64,000 nt of DNA. It comes from Chryseobacterium oncorhynchi (GTDB lineage: Bacteria > Bacteroidota > Bacteroidia > Flavobacteriales > Weeksellaceae). Position 1 is the stretch's first letter. Each line of letters starts with the position of its first letter. The stretch lies in assembly GCF_002899895.1 (NCBI RefSeq), contig NZ_PPEI02000002.1, positions 372,001-436,000 on the forward strand, in the 5' to 3' direction. The notes beneath the pieces were generated by a model. It was not told the DNA's origin, did not search any database, and saw only the letters and a list, made by a program, of their open reading frames with translations. Of the stretch, positions 1-7,428 are shown in pieces. Both the position numbers and the translations under genes were made by a program.

Positions 1-99
1 TCCGGATTCACCCCAATCCAGCATATTATTTTCGGATAGCTGTCTGTAGATTTCGGGGTATTTGAAGTTATATTTTTGTTCTAGTGTTGAAATATTCAT
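1..99 (-). CDS. SMI1/KNR4 (SUKH)-like protein, N-terminal fragment
   Basis: The gene begins with ATG at 99 and runs off the left edge, so only the first 33 residues are visible. They read MNISTLEQKYNFKYPEIYRQ and continue with an acidic, Trp-containing stretch (LDWGESG). A short helix followed by a Tyr-Pro-x-x-Tyr segment is how SUKH (SMI1/KNR4) proteins often begin. The gene lies just downstream, on the same strand, of a better supported SUKH-like gene (185-679), which makes a second copy plausible. SUKH proteins include immunity proteins of polymorphic toxins. The family call rests on a short piece and on context. Confidence 0.45.
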   Translation of the reverse strand, partial: MNISTLEQKYNFKYPEIYRQLSENNMLDWGESG

Positions 100-184
100 T
101 GTGATATCTAATGTTTGAATGTATTCGTTTGATTCAAAAATAATTGATTTTATTAGGTTTTACAACCTTGAGAAATATCTGATT

Positions 185-679
185 TTAAAATGTGAACGGA
201 TATTTTTCACTCAGTTTGGGGTGAAAGACATTTAATGTTTCATAAAATTTATGTTTAACAGATTCTGAAATATCGTCATGCTCATCATAATAATCATCCA
301 GTTGTTTAATCACAAATGCCATTTGTAACCATTGCTCAAAATTAATATCCATGGGTTCCAGACTTTCATCATAATCATGGTCGTAGAAAAAAACATTCCC
401 GTTTTTATCAAAAAACCACTGGTCTCCTTGCCCATTTCCGGCAAAACACCAATACTCTTTCAATACAAATTCTTTATTTTCATTGACAGCATCCAAGGAA
501 TTATATAAAATAGCCTCTGATGCAATCTCCATCGTTTTTATTTGAGTAGCCAGTTTTCTATAAAGTTCAGAAAAAGGGAAATCAATAGTTTTCGGGAAAT
601 TTTGCAAGGCTTTCTTTTCTTTCAAAACTTCGGTTTCTATTTCCTCAATGGTTAGTATTTTAAAGGATAGCATCAGCAT
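185..679 (-). CDS. SUKH-domain (SMI1/KNR4-like) protein
   Basis: A 164-residue cytoplasmic protein without signal peptide or membrane segment. The centre carries a SUKH-like pattern: WCFAGNGQGDQWFFDKNG, then a strand with V-F-F-Y-D-H-D and, about 20 residues on, FEQWLQMA. In the family this corresponds to the G-x-G-D loop, the 'V/dh' strand and the 'F..WL' helix. Known SUKH members are often immunity proteins against contact-dependent or polymorphic toxins, others have regulatory roles; no toxin gene is seen here. The ATG at 679 overlaps the stop of the upstream tlpA-like gene by one base (TAATG), so the two are probably cotranscribed; an alternative ATG lies two codons further in. Confidence 0.75.
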   Translation of the reverse strand: MLMLSFKILTIEEIETEVLKEKKALQNFPKTIDFPFSELYRKLATQIKTMEIASEAILYNSLDAVNENKEFVLKEYWCFAGNGQGDQWFFDKNGNVFFYDHDYDESLEPMDINFEQWLQMAFVIKQLDDYYDEHDDISESVKHKFYETLNVFHPKLSEKYPFTF

Positions 680-1278
680 TATTCTTTTAGGAGTTGATCA
701 ATCTGGTCGTAAAAGGAACCCTTACTATAATCGGCGAGTCCTGTATGATGAAAACGGATTTCCCCTTTCTTATCCAAAACCACAGTGGTAGGCAATGATC
801 CGTCATAGATTTCCTTTGGAATGGAGCTTCCCGGAGTCAAAAATGGTACAGTAAATCCTTTTTCTTTCAGATAAGATGTTCCCAATAATAAATCATCATC
901 CAAATTAATCGTCAGAAAAACGATATTCGGGTTTGAACGGTATTTTTCATAAAACTGCTGTATGGAGGGAAATTCTGCACGACACGGAGGACACCATGAT
1001 GCCCAAAAATTGATAAAAACCACTTTACCTTTCAAGCTTGATATACTTGTCACGGTTCCCATTTCATCTTTTATGGTGAAATCAGCGTAAGAAACTGAGG
1101 ATGCAGTACTGGTATTCTTAGCTTTGGATTCTGATATTTTGGAATTTAATAAGCCTGTAGAAGCTACCTGTCTCATTAGCCATGCCTTGGCATCCGGACT
1201 TACTAACAATATGATGAAAGCAATGGCAAAAATTACGGTAGACCAATTGCTTCTGAACCATTTTTTCATGTTTTCCAT
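679..1278 (-). CDS. TlpA/ResA-family thiol-disulfide oxidoreductase
   Basis: A 199-residue membrane-anchored thioredoxin-fold protein. Residues 12-26 form one hydrophobic segment (signal anchor), followed by a Ser/Lys-rich linker to about residue 62 and an AhpC/TSA-thioredoxin domain. The redox motif W-C-P-P-C (Cys96, Cys99) sits in FINFWASWCPPCRAEFP, and the cis-Pro region is LPTTVV near residue 163. Proteins of this family act in the periplasm as reductants of disulfides, for example in cytochrome c maturation or cell-envelope repair; the actual substrate cannot be read from context. It overlaps the downstream SUKH gene by one base. Start at ATG 1278; ATG 1269 is an alternative. Confidence 0.88.
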   Translation of the reverse strand: MENMKKWFRSNWSTVIFAIAFIILLVSPDAKAWLMRQVASTGLLNSKISESKAKNTSTASSVSYADFTIKDEMGTVTSISSLKGKVVFINFWASWCPPCRAEFPSIQQFYEKYRSNPNIVFLTINLDDDLLLGTSYLKEKGFTVPFLTPGSSIPKEIYDGSLPTTVVLDKKGEIRFHHTGLADYSKGSFYDQIDQLLKE

Positions 1279-1353
1279 ATTCTTTTCCTAATAATTCATT
1301 ACACCAATATAAGGTTAATATTTGGTTTGGCAGTACAGAAGAAGTTTTTCAAT

Positions 1354-1386
1354 AAAAAAAGCCTTTAAATCCGAAGATTTAAAGGC
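1354..1386 (-). terminator. Rho-independent terminator of the ABC/SIP operon
   Basis: On the minus strand an 11-bp perfect stem (GCCTTTAAATC / GATTTAAAGGC, 1386-1376 and 1371-1361) closes a UUCG tetraloop and is followed by seven T. It lies about 55 bp after the last gene of the siderophore ABC operon, and would stop read-through into the tlpA-like gene. Confidence 0.9.
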
Positions 1387-1439
1387 CCCCTCAACATTGG
1401 GACTTTCTTTACCAAGAAAAAAGACCGTCCGCTCCATCT

Positions 1440-3188
1440 TTAGCATACATCAAGCATTTTATTTGTGTGTTTTACCTTCCATCCATTCGATTGTTTTTGG
1501 ATATCCCACATTTTACGGTATATCCCATCTTTTTGTAAAAGTTCTTCATGATTTCCTTTTTCTGCTATTTCCCCTTCATTGAGGACAAGAATCTGGTTTG
1601 CATTCTGTATGGTAGACAGTTTGTGGGCAATCACCACTACTGTTTTTGATCTTACCAACTCCTGAATAGCTCTTTGGATATAGATTTCGTTTTCGGGATC
1701 AAGACTGGCAGTGGCTTCATCCAATAATACAATGGGAGCATCTTTCAATAAGGCTCTTGCAATACTGATCCTCTGCTTTTGTCCACCGGATAATTTACAG
1801 CCGCCCTCACCTACTTTGGTATGAATACCTTCTGGCAATTCATTAATAAATTCAAGACATTGTGCCTGCTCAATAACTTTGGAAACTTCCTGATCTGTCG
1901 CCTCTGGGTTTCCAATTTTAATATTATTGTAAATGGTATCATCAAAAAGATAGACGTCCTGAAAAACTTCACTAATCAGCTTATAGAAAGTATCCTGTCT
2001 GATATTTCTGATATCAATACCACCCATTTTTACACTTCCGTCGTTTACATCCCAGAATCTGGCGATCAATGAAGCAATGGTTGTTTTACCAGAACCGGAA
2101 TGCCCTACCAAAGCCAGCATCGAATTTTCGGGAACGGTAAAATTAATATCCTTCAAAGTCATTTTCTCCTGATAACCGAAACTTACATTATTGAAAGTAA
2201 TTTGGTAATTCTTAGGGATTTCATTTTTTTCGGTTTCCATTGTCGGTTCTTCCAATACTCCAATAATACGGTTCAAACTTTCATTCATATAGCGCAGTAC
2301 CAGATAATCAACCATCACTACTTTTAAGGGGCTATATAGATTATACCCCATAATCAGAAAGGTAATAAGTACAGGAACAGTGATGGATTGTTGAAGAAGA
2401 AAGTATAATCCAAGGGCAACCATTGCTATAAAACCGATTTCAAATACAATGGCTGCAGTCACAATAAATGGTCCGGGAATAGCTTCCAAACGGATGCATT
2501 TACGGCGAAGATCATCAAATGAATCTTCCAGCCCTTTATGTTTCTGTCCTGTTAATCCATAAGACTTCAAATGGCGGATTCCTTGTACATATTCAAGAAA
2601 TTTTGCTCCTACCGTATTTCTTGCTTCAATCTGTTTTTTTCCTAAACGGCTGACAAAGTAATTAGCAATTCTTAAAAATGGATAAATTAACGGTAACGCT
2701 AATAACAGGCAAAGTGCCAGCCTCCAATCGTATACAAATAAAAATACAGAAAGCAATACCGTACCAAACGCCGCCGAAGCCAGATTTCCTATACTGTGCC
2801 CGAATATTCCCTCAAAATTAGCAACATCCTGCAAAACAATGGAAGCTATTTCTCCCGGATCTTTTTGTTTAAAGAATCCCAAAGAGAATTTTTGAATATG
2901 ATTTCCCAGTTTAATGCGCAGTTTGGTGGAAAGGTCATAGACCAGAATATTGGATCTTACCATGGAACGGGAAGCCACAAAAAATTGTATCAACAACATG
3001 ACTGCCATTAAACCAACAACAGACCAGATTCTTGTCATATCGGGCTTTTCTGAAAATAGTTCCCAGACAATCACCAGCAAAATACCTGAGGGAGCAGCAA
3101 TAAAAAGACTGTGTATAATCTCCATAAAAGCCACCTTTCGGGTATCCTTCGGATTGAAAGAGGTAACGTATTTTAAATTCTTTATCAT
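1440..3188 (-). CDS. ABC half-transporter (permease-ATPase fusion), IrtB-like, siderophore uptake
   Basis: A 582-residue fused ABC exporter-fold half-transporter. The N-terminal ~310 residues hold about six membrane helices; the nucleotide-binding domain follows, with Walker A GHSGSGKTT near residue 362, signature LSGGQKQR near 465, Walker B IVLLDEAT near 485 and the H-loop in VIAHKLST. It is the last gene of an operon with a siderophore-interacting flavoprotein (16 bp upstream) and a second half-transporter, the composition of the mycobacterial IrtAB importer, which uses an exporter fold to import ferric siderophores. Function as an IrtB-like partner of 4065-5819 is inferred from this context. 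Alone, the sequence would be called a generic ABC exporter. Confidence 0.85.
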   Translation of the reverse strand: MIKNLKYVTSFNPKDTRKVAFMEIIHSLFIAAPSGILLVIVWELFSEKPDMTRIWSVVGLMAVMLLIQFFVASRSMVRSNILVYDLSTKLRIKLGNHIQKFSLGFFKQKDPGEIASIVLQDVANFEGIFGHSIGNLASAAFGTVLLSVFLFVYDWRLALCLLLALPLIYPFLRIANYFVSRLGKKQIEARNTVGAKFLEYVQGIRHLKSYGLTGQKHKGLEDSFDDLRRKCIRLEAIPGPFIVTAAIVFEIGFIAMVALGLYFLLQQSITVPVLITFLIMGYNLYSPLKVVMVDYLVLRYMNESLNRIIGVLEEPTMETEKNEIPKNYQITFNNVSFGYQEKMTLKDINFTVPENSMLALVGHSGSGKTTIASLIARFWDVNDGSVKMGGIDIRNIRQDTFYKLISEVFQDVYLFDDTIYNNIKIGNPEATDQEVSKVIEQAQCLEFINELPEGIHTKVGEGGCKLSGGQKQRISIARALLKDAPIVLLDEATASLDPENEIYIQRAIQELVRSKTVVVIAHKLSTIQNANQILVLNEGEIAEKGNHEELLQKDGIYRKMWDIQKQSNGWKVKHTNKMLDVC

Positions 3189-3204
3189 TGTTTACCTTTA
3201 AAGA

Positions 3205-4026
3205 TTATTGAGCATTTGTTTCAGCATTCTCCTGATGTCTTTCTACAGCAGATTTATCTTCAGCCACACCAGATTTCCAATAAGAATAGGCATACAGTTC
3301 TTCCTGTTTCCAGTGTTTTTCTTTTCTGAGATAGCTGCGAATTTCTTTTACAGAAGAAAACTCTGCAGCTACATAACCAGAGCGGGATTCTTCGGGCAAA
3401 ATCTGTTCTCTTACAACTTGTGCCAGTTTACTGCCTCGTTTAGGCTTTTTATTGTAAAGCCAGATAAAATGAATATCTGCTGCAGTTTGCAAATTCTGTT
3501 TATCTTCCTCTCCATGAACTTCTATAATACAGGTTCCTTTTGCAGTTGCAGGAAGATCTTCCAGAATTGCAGCCAATACAGGAATTCCTGTTGCATCAGC
3601 TGCCAAAAGATAGTTTTCAGCCTTGCCATAAAGTTCTGTCTTGCCATCTTTCATCAATACACCTAACAGGTCTCCAACTTTACAATCCAGCGCCCATGCA
3701 GAGGCAGGCCCTTCATCTCCGTGGGCTACAAAATCAATCCAGATTTCATTTTTTTCGAGATCAATTCCCCGATGGGTATATGTTCTTATACTGGGCCTAA
3801 TTTCTTCAGGCTGAGGCTTCCAAAGCATCTTTTCGTAATCAAATTCCGGGAAATAAACCTTATCTGCTCCTTTAGGCGGAATAAGAATCTTATTGTTTAT
3901 TCCCACTGTTGTATTGCCTATTAAAGGAACTTGCTCTCCTGTCAGAAAAATCCTGATATAATGAGGAGTGATATATTCTTTTCTGCTGACTGTAAGTTCT
4001 GCCTGTATTGCTTTAAAATTTTTCAT
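3205..4026 (-). CDS. Siderophore-interacting protein (SIP/ViuB-type flavoreductase)
   Basis: A 273-residue soluble protein of the SIP family, FAD-dependent ferric-siderophore reductases that free iron in the cytoplasm. Visible marks are the FAD-binding R-T-Y-T-x-R segment (SIRTYTHRG, about residue 80-88), the family motif HGDEGPASAWA, the nucleotide-domain motif ADATGIPVLAA near residue 145, and the C-terminal Y-W-x-x-G-x-A-E-D. In IrtA of mycobacteria a SIP domain is fused to the N-terminus of one half-transporter; here it is a separate gene between the two half-transporters, 38 bp from one and 16 bp from the other. Length and motifs are normal for the family. Confidence 0.93.
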   Translation of the reverse strand: MKNFKAIQAELTVSRKEYITPHYIRIFLTGEQVPLIGNTTVGINNKILIPPKGADKVYFPEFDYEKMLWKPQPEEIRPSIRTYTHRGIDLEKNEIWIDFVAHGDEGPASAWALDCKVGDLLGVLMKDGKTELYGKAENYLLAADATGIPVLAAILEDLPATAKGTCIIEVHGEEDKQNLQTAADIHFIWLYNKKPKRGSKLAQVVREQILPEESRSGYVAAEFSSVKEIRSYLRKEKHWKQEELYAYSYWKSGVAEDKSAVERHQENAETNAQ

Positions 4027-4064
4027 AATACTGTTGTTATCTAGGATAATTCTCTGTTATCTTT

Positions 4065-5819
4065 TTACATTACAAATTCTTTAGCCCTAATATGGGCATT
4101 CCACATTCTCATATAGATTTTACTTTCTTCTAAAAGATTCTCATGCTGTCCTTCTGAGACTAATTTTCCCTTATCAAAAATCATAATCTTATCCGCATCA
4201 GTAATCGTACTTAGTCTATGAGCAATAATCAGTACGGTTTTATCCTTTATCAATTGACTGAATGCCTGCTGGATTTTGTATTCATTTTCAGGATCGGCAA
4301 ATGCGGTGGCTTCATCAAGAATTAAAATCGGAGCATTTTTAAGAATTGCTCTTGCCAGCTGAAAACGTTGCTGTTCTCCTCCACTCAAGTGTACTCCGGA
4401 CTGCCCGAATAAGGTATTGTAGCCATTGGGAAGCCCGATAATCAGGTCATGGATTTGAGCTGCTTTAGCGGCGTCTTCCACCTGTTCCTGCGTTTTGTTC
4501 ATTCCCATTCTTATGTTTTCAAACATGGTTTGCTGAAACATAAAGCTATCCTGAAATACAAAAGAGACCATTTGCATCAATTGTTCCTGAGGATAATCTT
4601 TAATATTGATTCCACCAATCTTAATGTTTCCTTTACTGGTGTCCCAGAAGCGGGCTAAAAGCTGTCCTACCGTACTTTTGCCTGCTCCTGACGGACCTAC
4701 CAGCGCTGTAATGGATTTTTCTTTGATCACAAAATCAATATTTTCCAAGACAAGGTTATTCTCATCATACGCAAAGCTCACATTTTCAAATGCGATGCTA
4801 TGGTCTTTTGGCTGATGATCTTCATGGTTTTCTTTTAAATTTTCGTGATACAGAATCTCATCAATCTGCTCTACACCTCTATTGATGACCGAAATCTGTA
4901 TTCCCATATTGCTCAATACAAAAAGGGGTTTGATGTAGCCTGTTCCCAAAATAAGAAACAGTAACAAAGTCGCTAGTGTGACACCATTCTGAAAGTACAG
5001 ATACAGTCCCAATGCCAGCACCGGAAGCATTGCATTACTGATAAAGCTCATGAATACAGCAAATGCAGGTGTACTGGATTTTACCCAATCATTTACAAAG
5101 CCGTTAAAACGCTTCACCGTATTCCCATATTTGTCAAATGTTTCTGCCGACTGCCCAAAAATTTTCATCACAGGCATCGCTCTTACATATTCTACAATCC
5201 CGGCATTCATATCTTCTAATGACTGATGATAGTTTTTCATCAGAACTTTTGATTTTTTTCCTCCAAACATAACAGGAATCCAGATTCCAAGAACAATTAA
5301 TGGTACAAAGCTGATGGCAGCCAAGCGCCAGTCCTGAGAAAAAAGAAAAATAATCGTTACAACAGGCAAGGCCACCCCTTTTACAAAATCAGGAATCTGA
5401 TGGGCGATAAAGCTTTCTATTCTTTCCACATCATCCGACAAAATCTTTTTTAGGGCTCCGGAATTTCTGTTGTTCAGATATCCCATAGGAAGCTTACCTA
5501 CTTTATCTACAATAAATCGTCTTAATTCAAACAGGATATTGTACGCTGCAATATGTGACAAAATTCCTGAGATAAAGAATACCAGCATACTCACCACAGC
5601 TGCAATAACAGCATAGATAATGTATTGACGAGCCAGGCTGAAATCCACAGTTTCTCTGGTTAGTTCCCGAATAATATAAAACACCAATATATAAGGGACT
5701 AAACTTAGCAGTGCATGGATAACGGACAGAAAACCTGAGAGAAACAGCAGCATTTTCCGTCTTCCTGCAATCTCCAATAGTCTTGCAATTCCGTTTTTTC
5801 TTTTCTTCGATTCTTTCAT
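4065..5819 (-). CDS. ABC half-transporter (permease-ATPase fusion), IrtA-like
   Basis: A 584-residue fused ABC protein and first gene of the operon. Six membrane helices occupy roughly residues 20-300; the ATPase domain has Walker A GPSGAGKST near residue 374, signature LSGGEQQR near 477 and Walker B ILILDEAT near 495. It is only distantly similar to its partner at 1440-3188, as expected for a heterodimer. A Fur-box-like palindrome and a consensus TAnnTTTG promoter element lie just upstream (5835-5879), so iron repression is likely. The link to ferric-siderophore import comes from the SIP gene between the two transporters and the divergent PchR-like regulator; substrate specificity is unknown. 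Confidence 0.85.
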   Translation of the reverse strand: MKESKKRKNGIARLLEIAGRRKMLLFLSGFLSVIHALLSLVPYILVFYIIRELTRETVDFSLARQYIIYAVIAAVVSMLVFFISGILSHIAAYNILFELRRFIVDKVGKLPMGYLNNRNSGALKKILSDDVERIESFIAHQIPDFVKGVALPVVTIIFLFSQDWRLAAISFVPLIVLGIWIPVMFGGKKSKVLMKNYHQSLEDMNAGIVEYVRAMPVMKIFGQSAETFDKYGNTVKRFNGFVNDWVKSSTPAFAVFMSFISNAMLPVLALGLYLYFQNGVTLATLLLFLILGTGYIKPLFVLSNMGIQISVINRGVEQIDEILYHENLKENHEDHQPKDHSIAFENVSFAYDENNLVLENIDFVIKEKSITALVGPSGAGKSTVGQLLARFWDTSKGNIKIGGINIKDYPQEQLMQMVSFVFQDSFMFQQTMFENIRMGMNKTQEQVEDAAKAAQIHDLIIGLPNGYNTLFGQSGVHLSGGEQQRFQLARAILKNAPILILDEATAFADPENEYKIQQAFSQLIKDKTVLIIAHRLSTITDADKIMIFDKGKLVSEGQHENLLEESKIYMRMWNAHIRAKEFVM

Positions 5820-5834
5820 TAAAAATAGACTTAG

Positions 5835-5857
5835 TTATTAAGAATGATTCTAAATAA
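5835..5857. promoter_or_regulatory. Fur-box-like palindrome
   Basis: Left arm TTATTAAGAAT (5835-5845) and right arm ATTCTAAATAA (5847-5857) around one central G match at 10 of 11 positions. It lies in the divergent spacer between the siderophore ABC operon and the AraC regulator. The right arm recurs exactly at 40656-40666, in the promoter of the other siderophore receptor in this window. The identification as a Fur site is inferred from symmetry and from iron-uptake neighbours on both occasions. Confidence 0.6.
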
Positions 5858-5861
5858 TCAT

Positions 5862-5879
5862 TACCTTTGTGCAAAAGTA
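5862..5879. promoter_or_regulatory. Back-to-back -7 elements of divergent promoters
   Basis: On the plus strand TACCTTTG (5862-5869) and on the minus strand TACTTTTG (5879-5872) both match the Bacteroidetes -7 consensus TAnnTTTG. They face apart with two bases between them, one towards the AraC gene at 5959 and one towards the ABC operon at 5819. No clean -33 TTTG at the usual distance was found, so the exact start points are uncertain. Confidence 0.45.
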
Positions 5880-5958
5880 GATTGTATAGCCCACAGTTGG
5901 GGTACGCAAAACGGAATAAAAAGTCCGCAAAAAGGAAATTCTAACCAAAAGAAAGGAA

Positions 5959-6942
5959 ATGACACTACGCCTGTATGATGAAAATATCGGAAAAATACTC
6001 ATGGAGAGAAATTATCCGGATACGTATTACATAAACGACGGGGATATTCAGGAGTGCATAACCCGCCTGATTCCACCTTACGGAGATGGTTTTTATCATG
6101 AAATATGCTTTGAAAACATTCATATTAGTTTTGGGAATATTTCATTAGCTAACAAGCTTCAGCTGTATTTTGAAAGTGATTTTGACACCGTGGAAATGCA
6201 TTTTGCTCTTAAGGGAAAAAGTCTGGCAATTTCAGAAAATTTTCAGAAAACCGTACAGTTTGACAGCTACCAGCATAATATCATTTATGCTCATCATATG
6301 CAGGGTAAAATGGAGTTTTACGGTCCGGACATTCATATATTGGAAATCAATCTGGCGCCTGATTTTTTTAAGAAATTTCTTCCTGATTATTCAGGATTGT
6401 TTGAAACTTTTAGAAATGCCATAGAAAAACAGCATTCATCACTGATCAATCCAGATCATCATCGAATCAGTCTAGAAATGTATCAGATTCTGAATGACAT
6501 TACAAACTGTGACAGAAAGGGAATTTTTAAACGAATTTATCTTGAAGCCAAGGTAAGTGAATTGCTTTTGCTTCAGCTGGAACAACTTTTCCAAGATGAA
6601 TCTTCAACCTCTTCTCTTTCTAAAAAAGATGAAGAAAAAATCTACGCTGTAAGAGATTATATCGTCAGTAATCTGAATGCAGACTGCTCTCTGAATGATC
6701 TTGCCCATCAGGTGGGAACCAATGAATTTACCTTAAAAAAGGGATTTAAGGAGCTTTTCGGAACCACTGTCTTCGGATTCTGGAATGACACTAAAATGGA
6801 ACAGGCTAAAAGACTGCTTCTGGACAGTAATATGAATATCAGTGAAGTTTCAGATCTTATCGGGTATAAAAACCCCAGACATTTCTCTGCAGCATTTAAA
6901 AGAAAATATAATGTCCTGCCCAGCAAAATAGGAAACAAATGA
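5959..6942 (+). CDS. AraC-family regulator, PchR-like
   Basis: A 327-residue transcriptional regulator. The C-terminal ~100 residues form the AraC double helix-turn-helix: first HTH in CSLNDLAHQVGTNEFTLKKG, second in ISEVSDLIGYKNPRHFSAAF. The N-terminal ~220 residues form a ligand-binding part with the pattern of PchR-type regulators, which respond to ferric siderophores and activate their uptake genes. It is divergent from the SIP/ABC operon and shares its control region, the usual arrangement for a specific activator. The start ATG at 5959 is preceded by an A/G-rich stretch. PchR-like function is inferred from domain layout and context. Confidence 0.85.
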   Translation: MTLRLYDENIGKILMERNYPDTYYINDGDIQECITRLIPPYGDGFYHEICFENIHISFGNISLANKLQLYFESDFDTVEMHFALKGKSLAISENFQKTVQFDSYQHNIIYAHHMQGKMEFYGPDIHILEINLAPDFFKKFLPDYSGLFETFRNAIEKQHSSLINPDHHRISLEMYQILNDITNCDRKGIFKRIYLEAKVSELLLLQLEQLFQDESSTSSLSKKDEEKIYAVRDYIVSNLNADCSLNDLAHQVGTNEFTLKKGFKELFGTTVFGFWNDTKMEQAKRLLLDSNMNISEVSDLIGYKNPRHFSAAFKRKYNVLPSKIGNK

Positions 6943-7428
6943 TAAGGTTCTATTTTCTTTATCACACAATATTTTAAGTTTTCTGCTGTTTTAATATGAC
7001 TAAAGCTGATCTTTAATTTTAAATAATCATGAAAAACAACACAACCTCCGGAGTTTCTATCTTTCATTGGTATCAAAACGCCTTTACTGAGCATTTTGAC
7101 AAACTAAAAATTGATTTTTTAGATTAAATTGAAATAAAATTCGCTCAATAAAATCAAATAATTTATTTCATTTCAACATTACGTCATAAAGCATAAATAA
7201 AACAATATTTAATGCATAATATTGTTCTTTCTGCAATAATTTGGATGTATGTTTATTTTGGATGTTTTGAAAAAAAATCATTAAACGGGGAAAAATTCGT
7301 TCTTTTAATGGATTTCTTTAATAATTAAAGCTTTAGGTGTAACTAATTCCCTTTCTACTCAACTAATTCAACGAACTATAACCGATATATCTATTGGAGA
7401 TCTCTACTACTTTAAAAAAATAAACTTA
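6943..7428. other. Intergenic region before the TonB-dependent receptor
   Basis: A 486-bp spacer. It holds one 32-codon ORF (7029-7127, M-K-N-N-T-T-S-G-V..., no recognised features, probably not a gene) and a perfect 9-bp inverted repeat at 7201-7226. No terminator after the AraC gene and no clear consensus promoter were recognised. Confidence 0.5.
7201..7226. repeat. Perfect inverted repeat upstream of TonB-dependent receptor
   Basis: AACAATATT (7201-7209) and AATATTGTT (7218-7226) are exact reverse complements, 8 bases apart. The site lies about 200 bp before the receptor start and has no T tract, so an operator is more likely than a terminator. Confidence 0.5.

Noticed and set aside
5527-5874. 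115-codon minus-strand ORF at the start of the ABC operon
   Set aside because: It is the shifted frame of the first ABC gene, crosses the Fur-like site and has no membrane pattern.
6708-7094. 128-codon minus-strand ORF
   Set aside because: More than half is antisense to the HTH domain of the AraC gene; the remainder is AT-rich spacer.
7029-7127. 32-codon plus-strand ORF in the receptor spacer
   Set aside because: No signal peptide, leader motif or conserved features; kept only as a note in the spacer entry.
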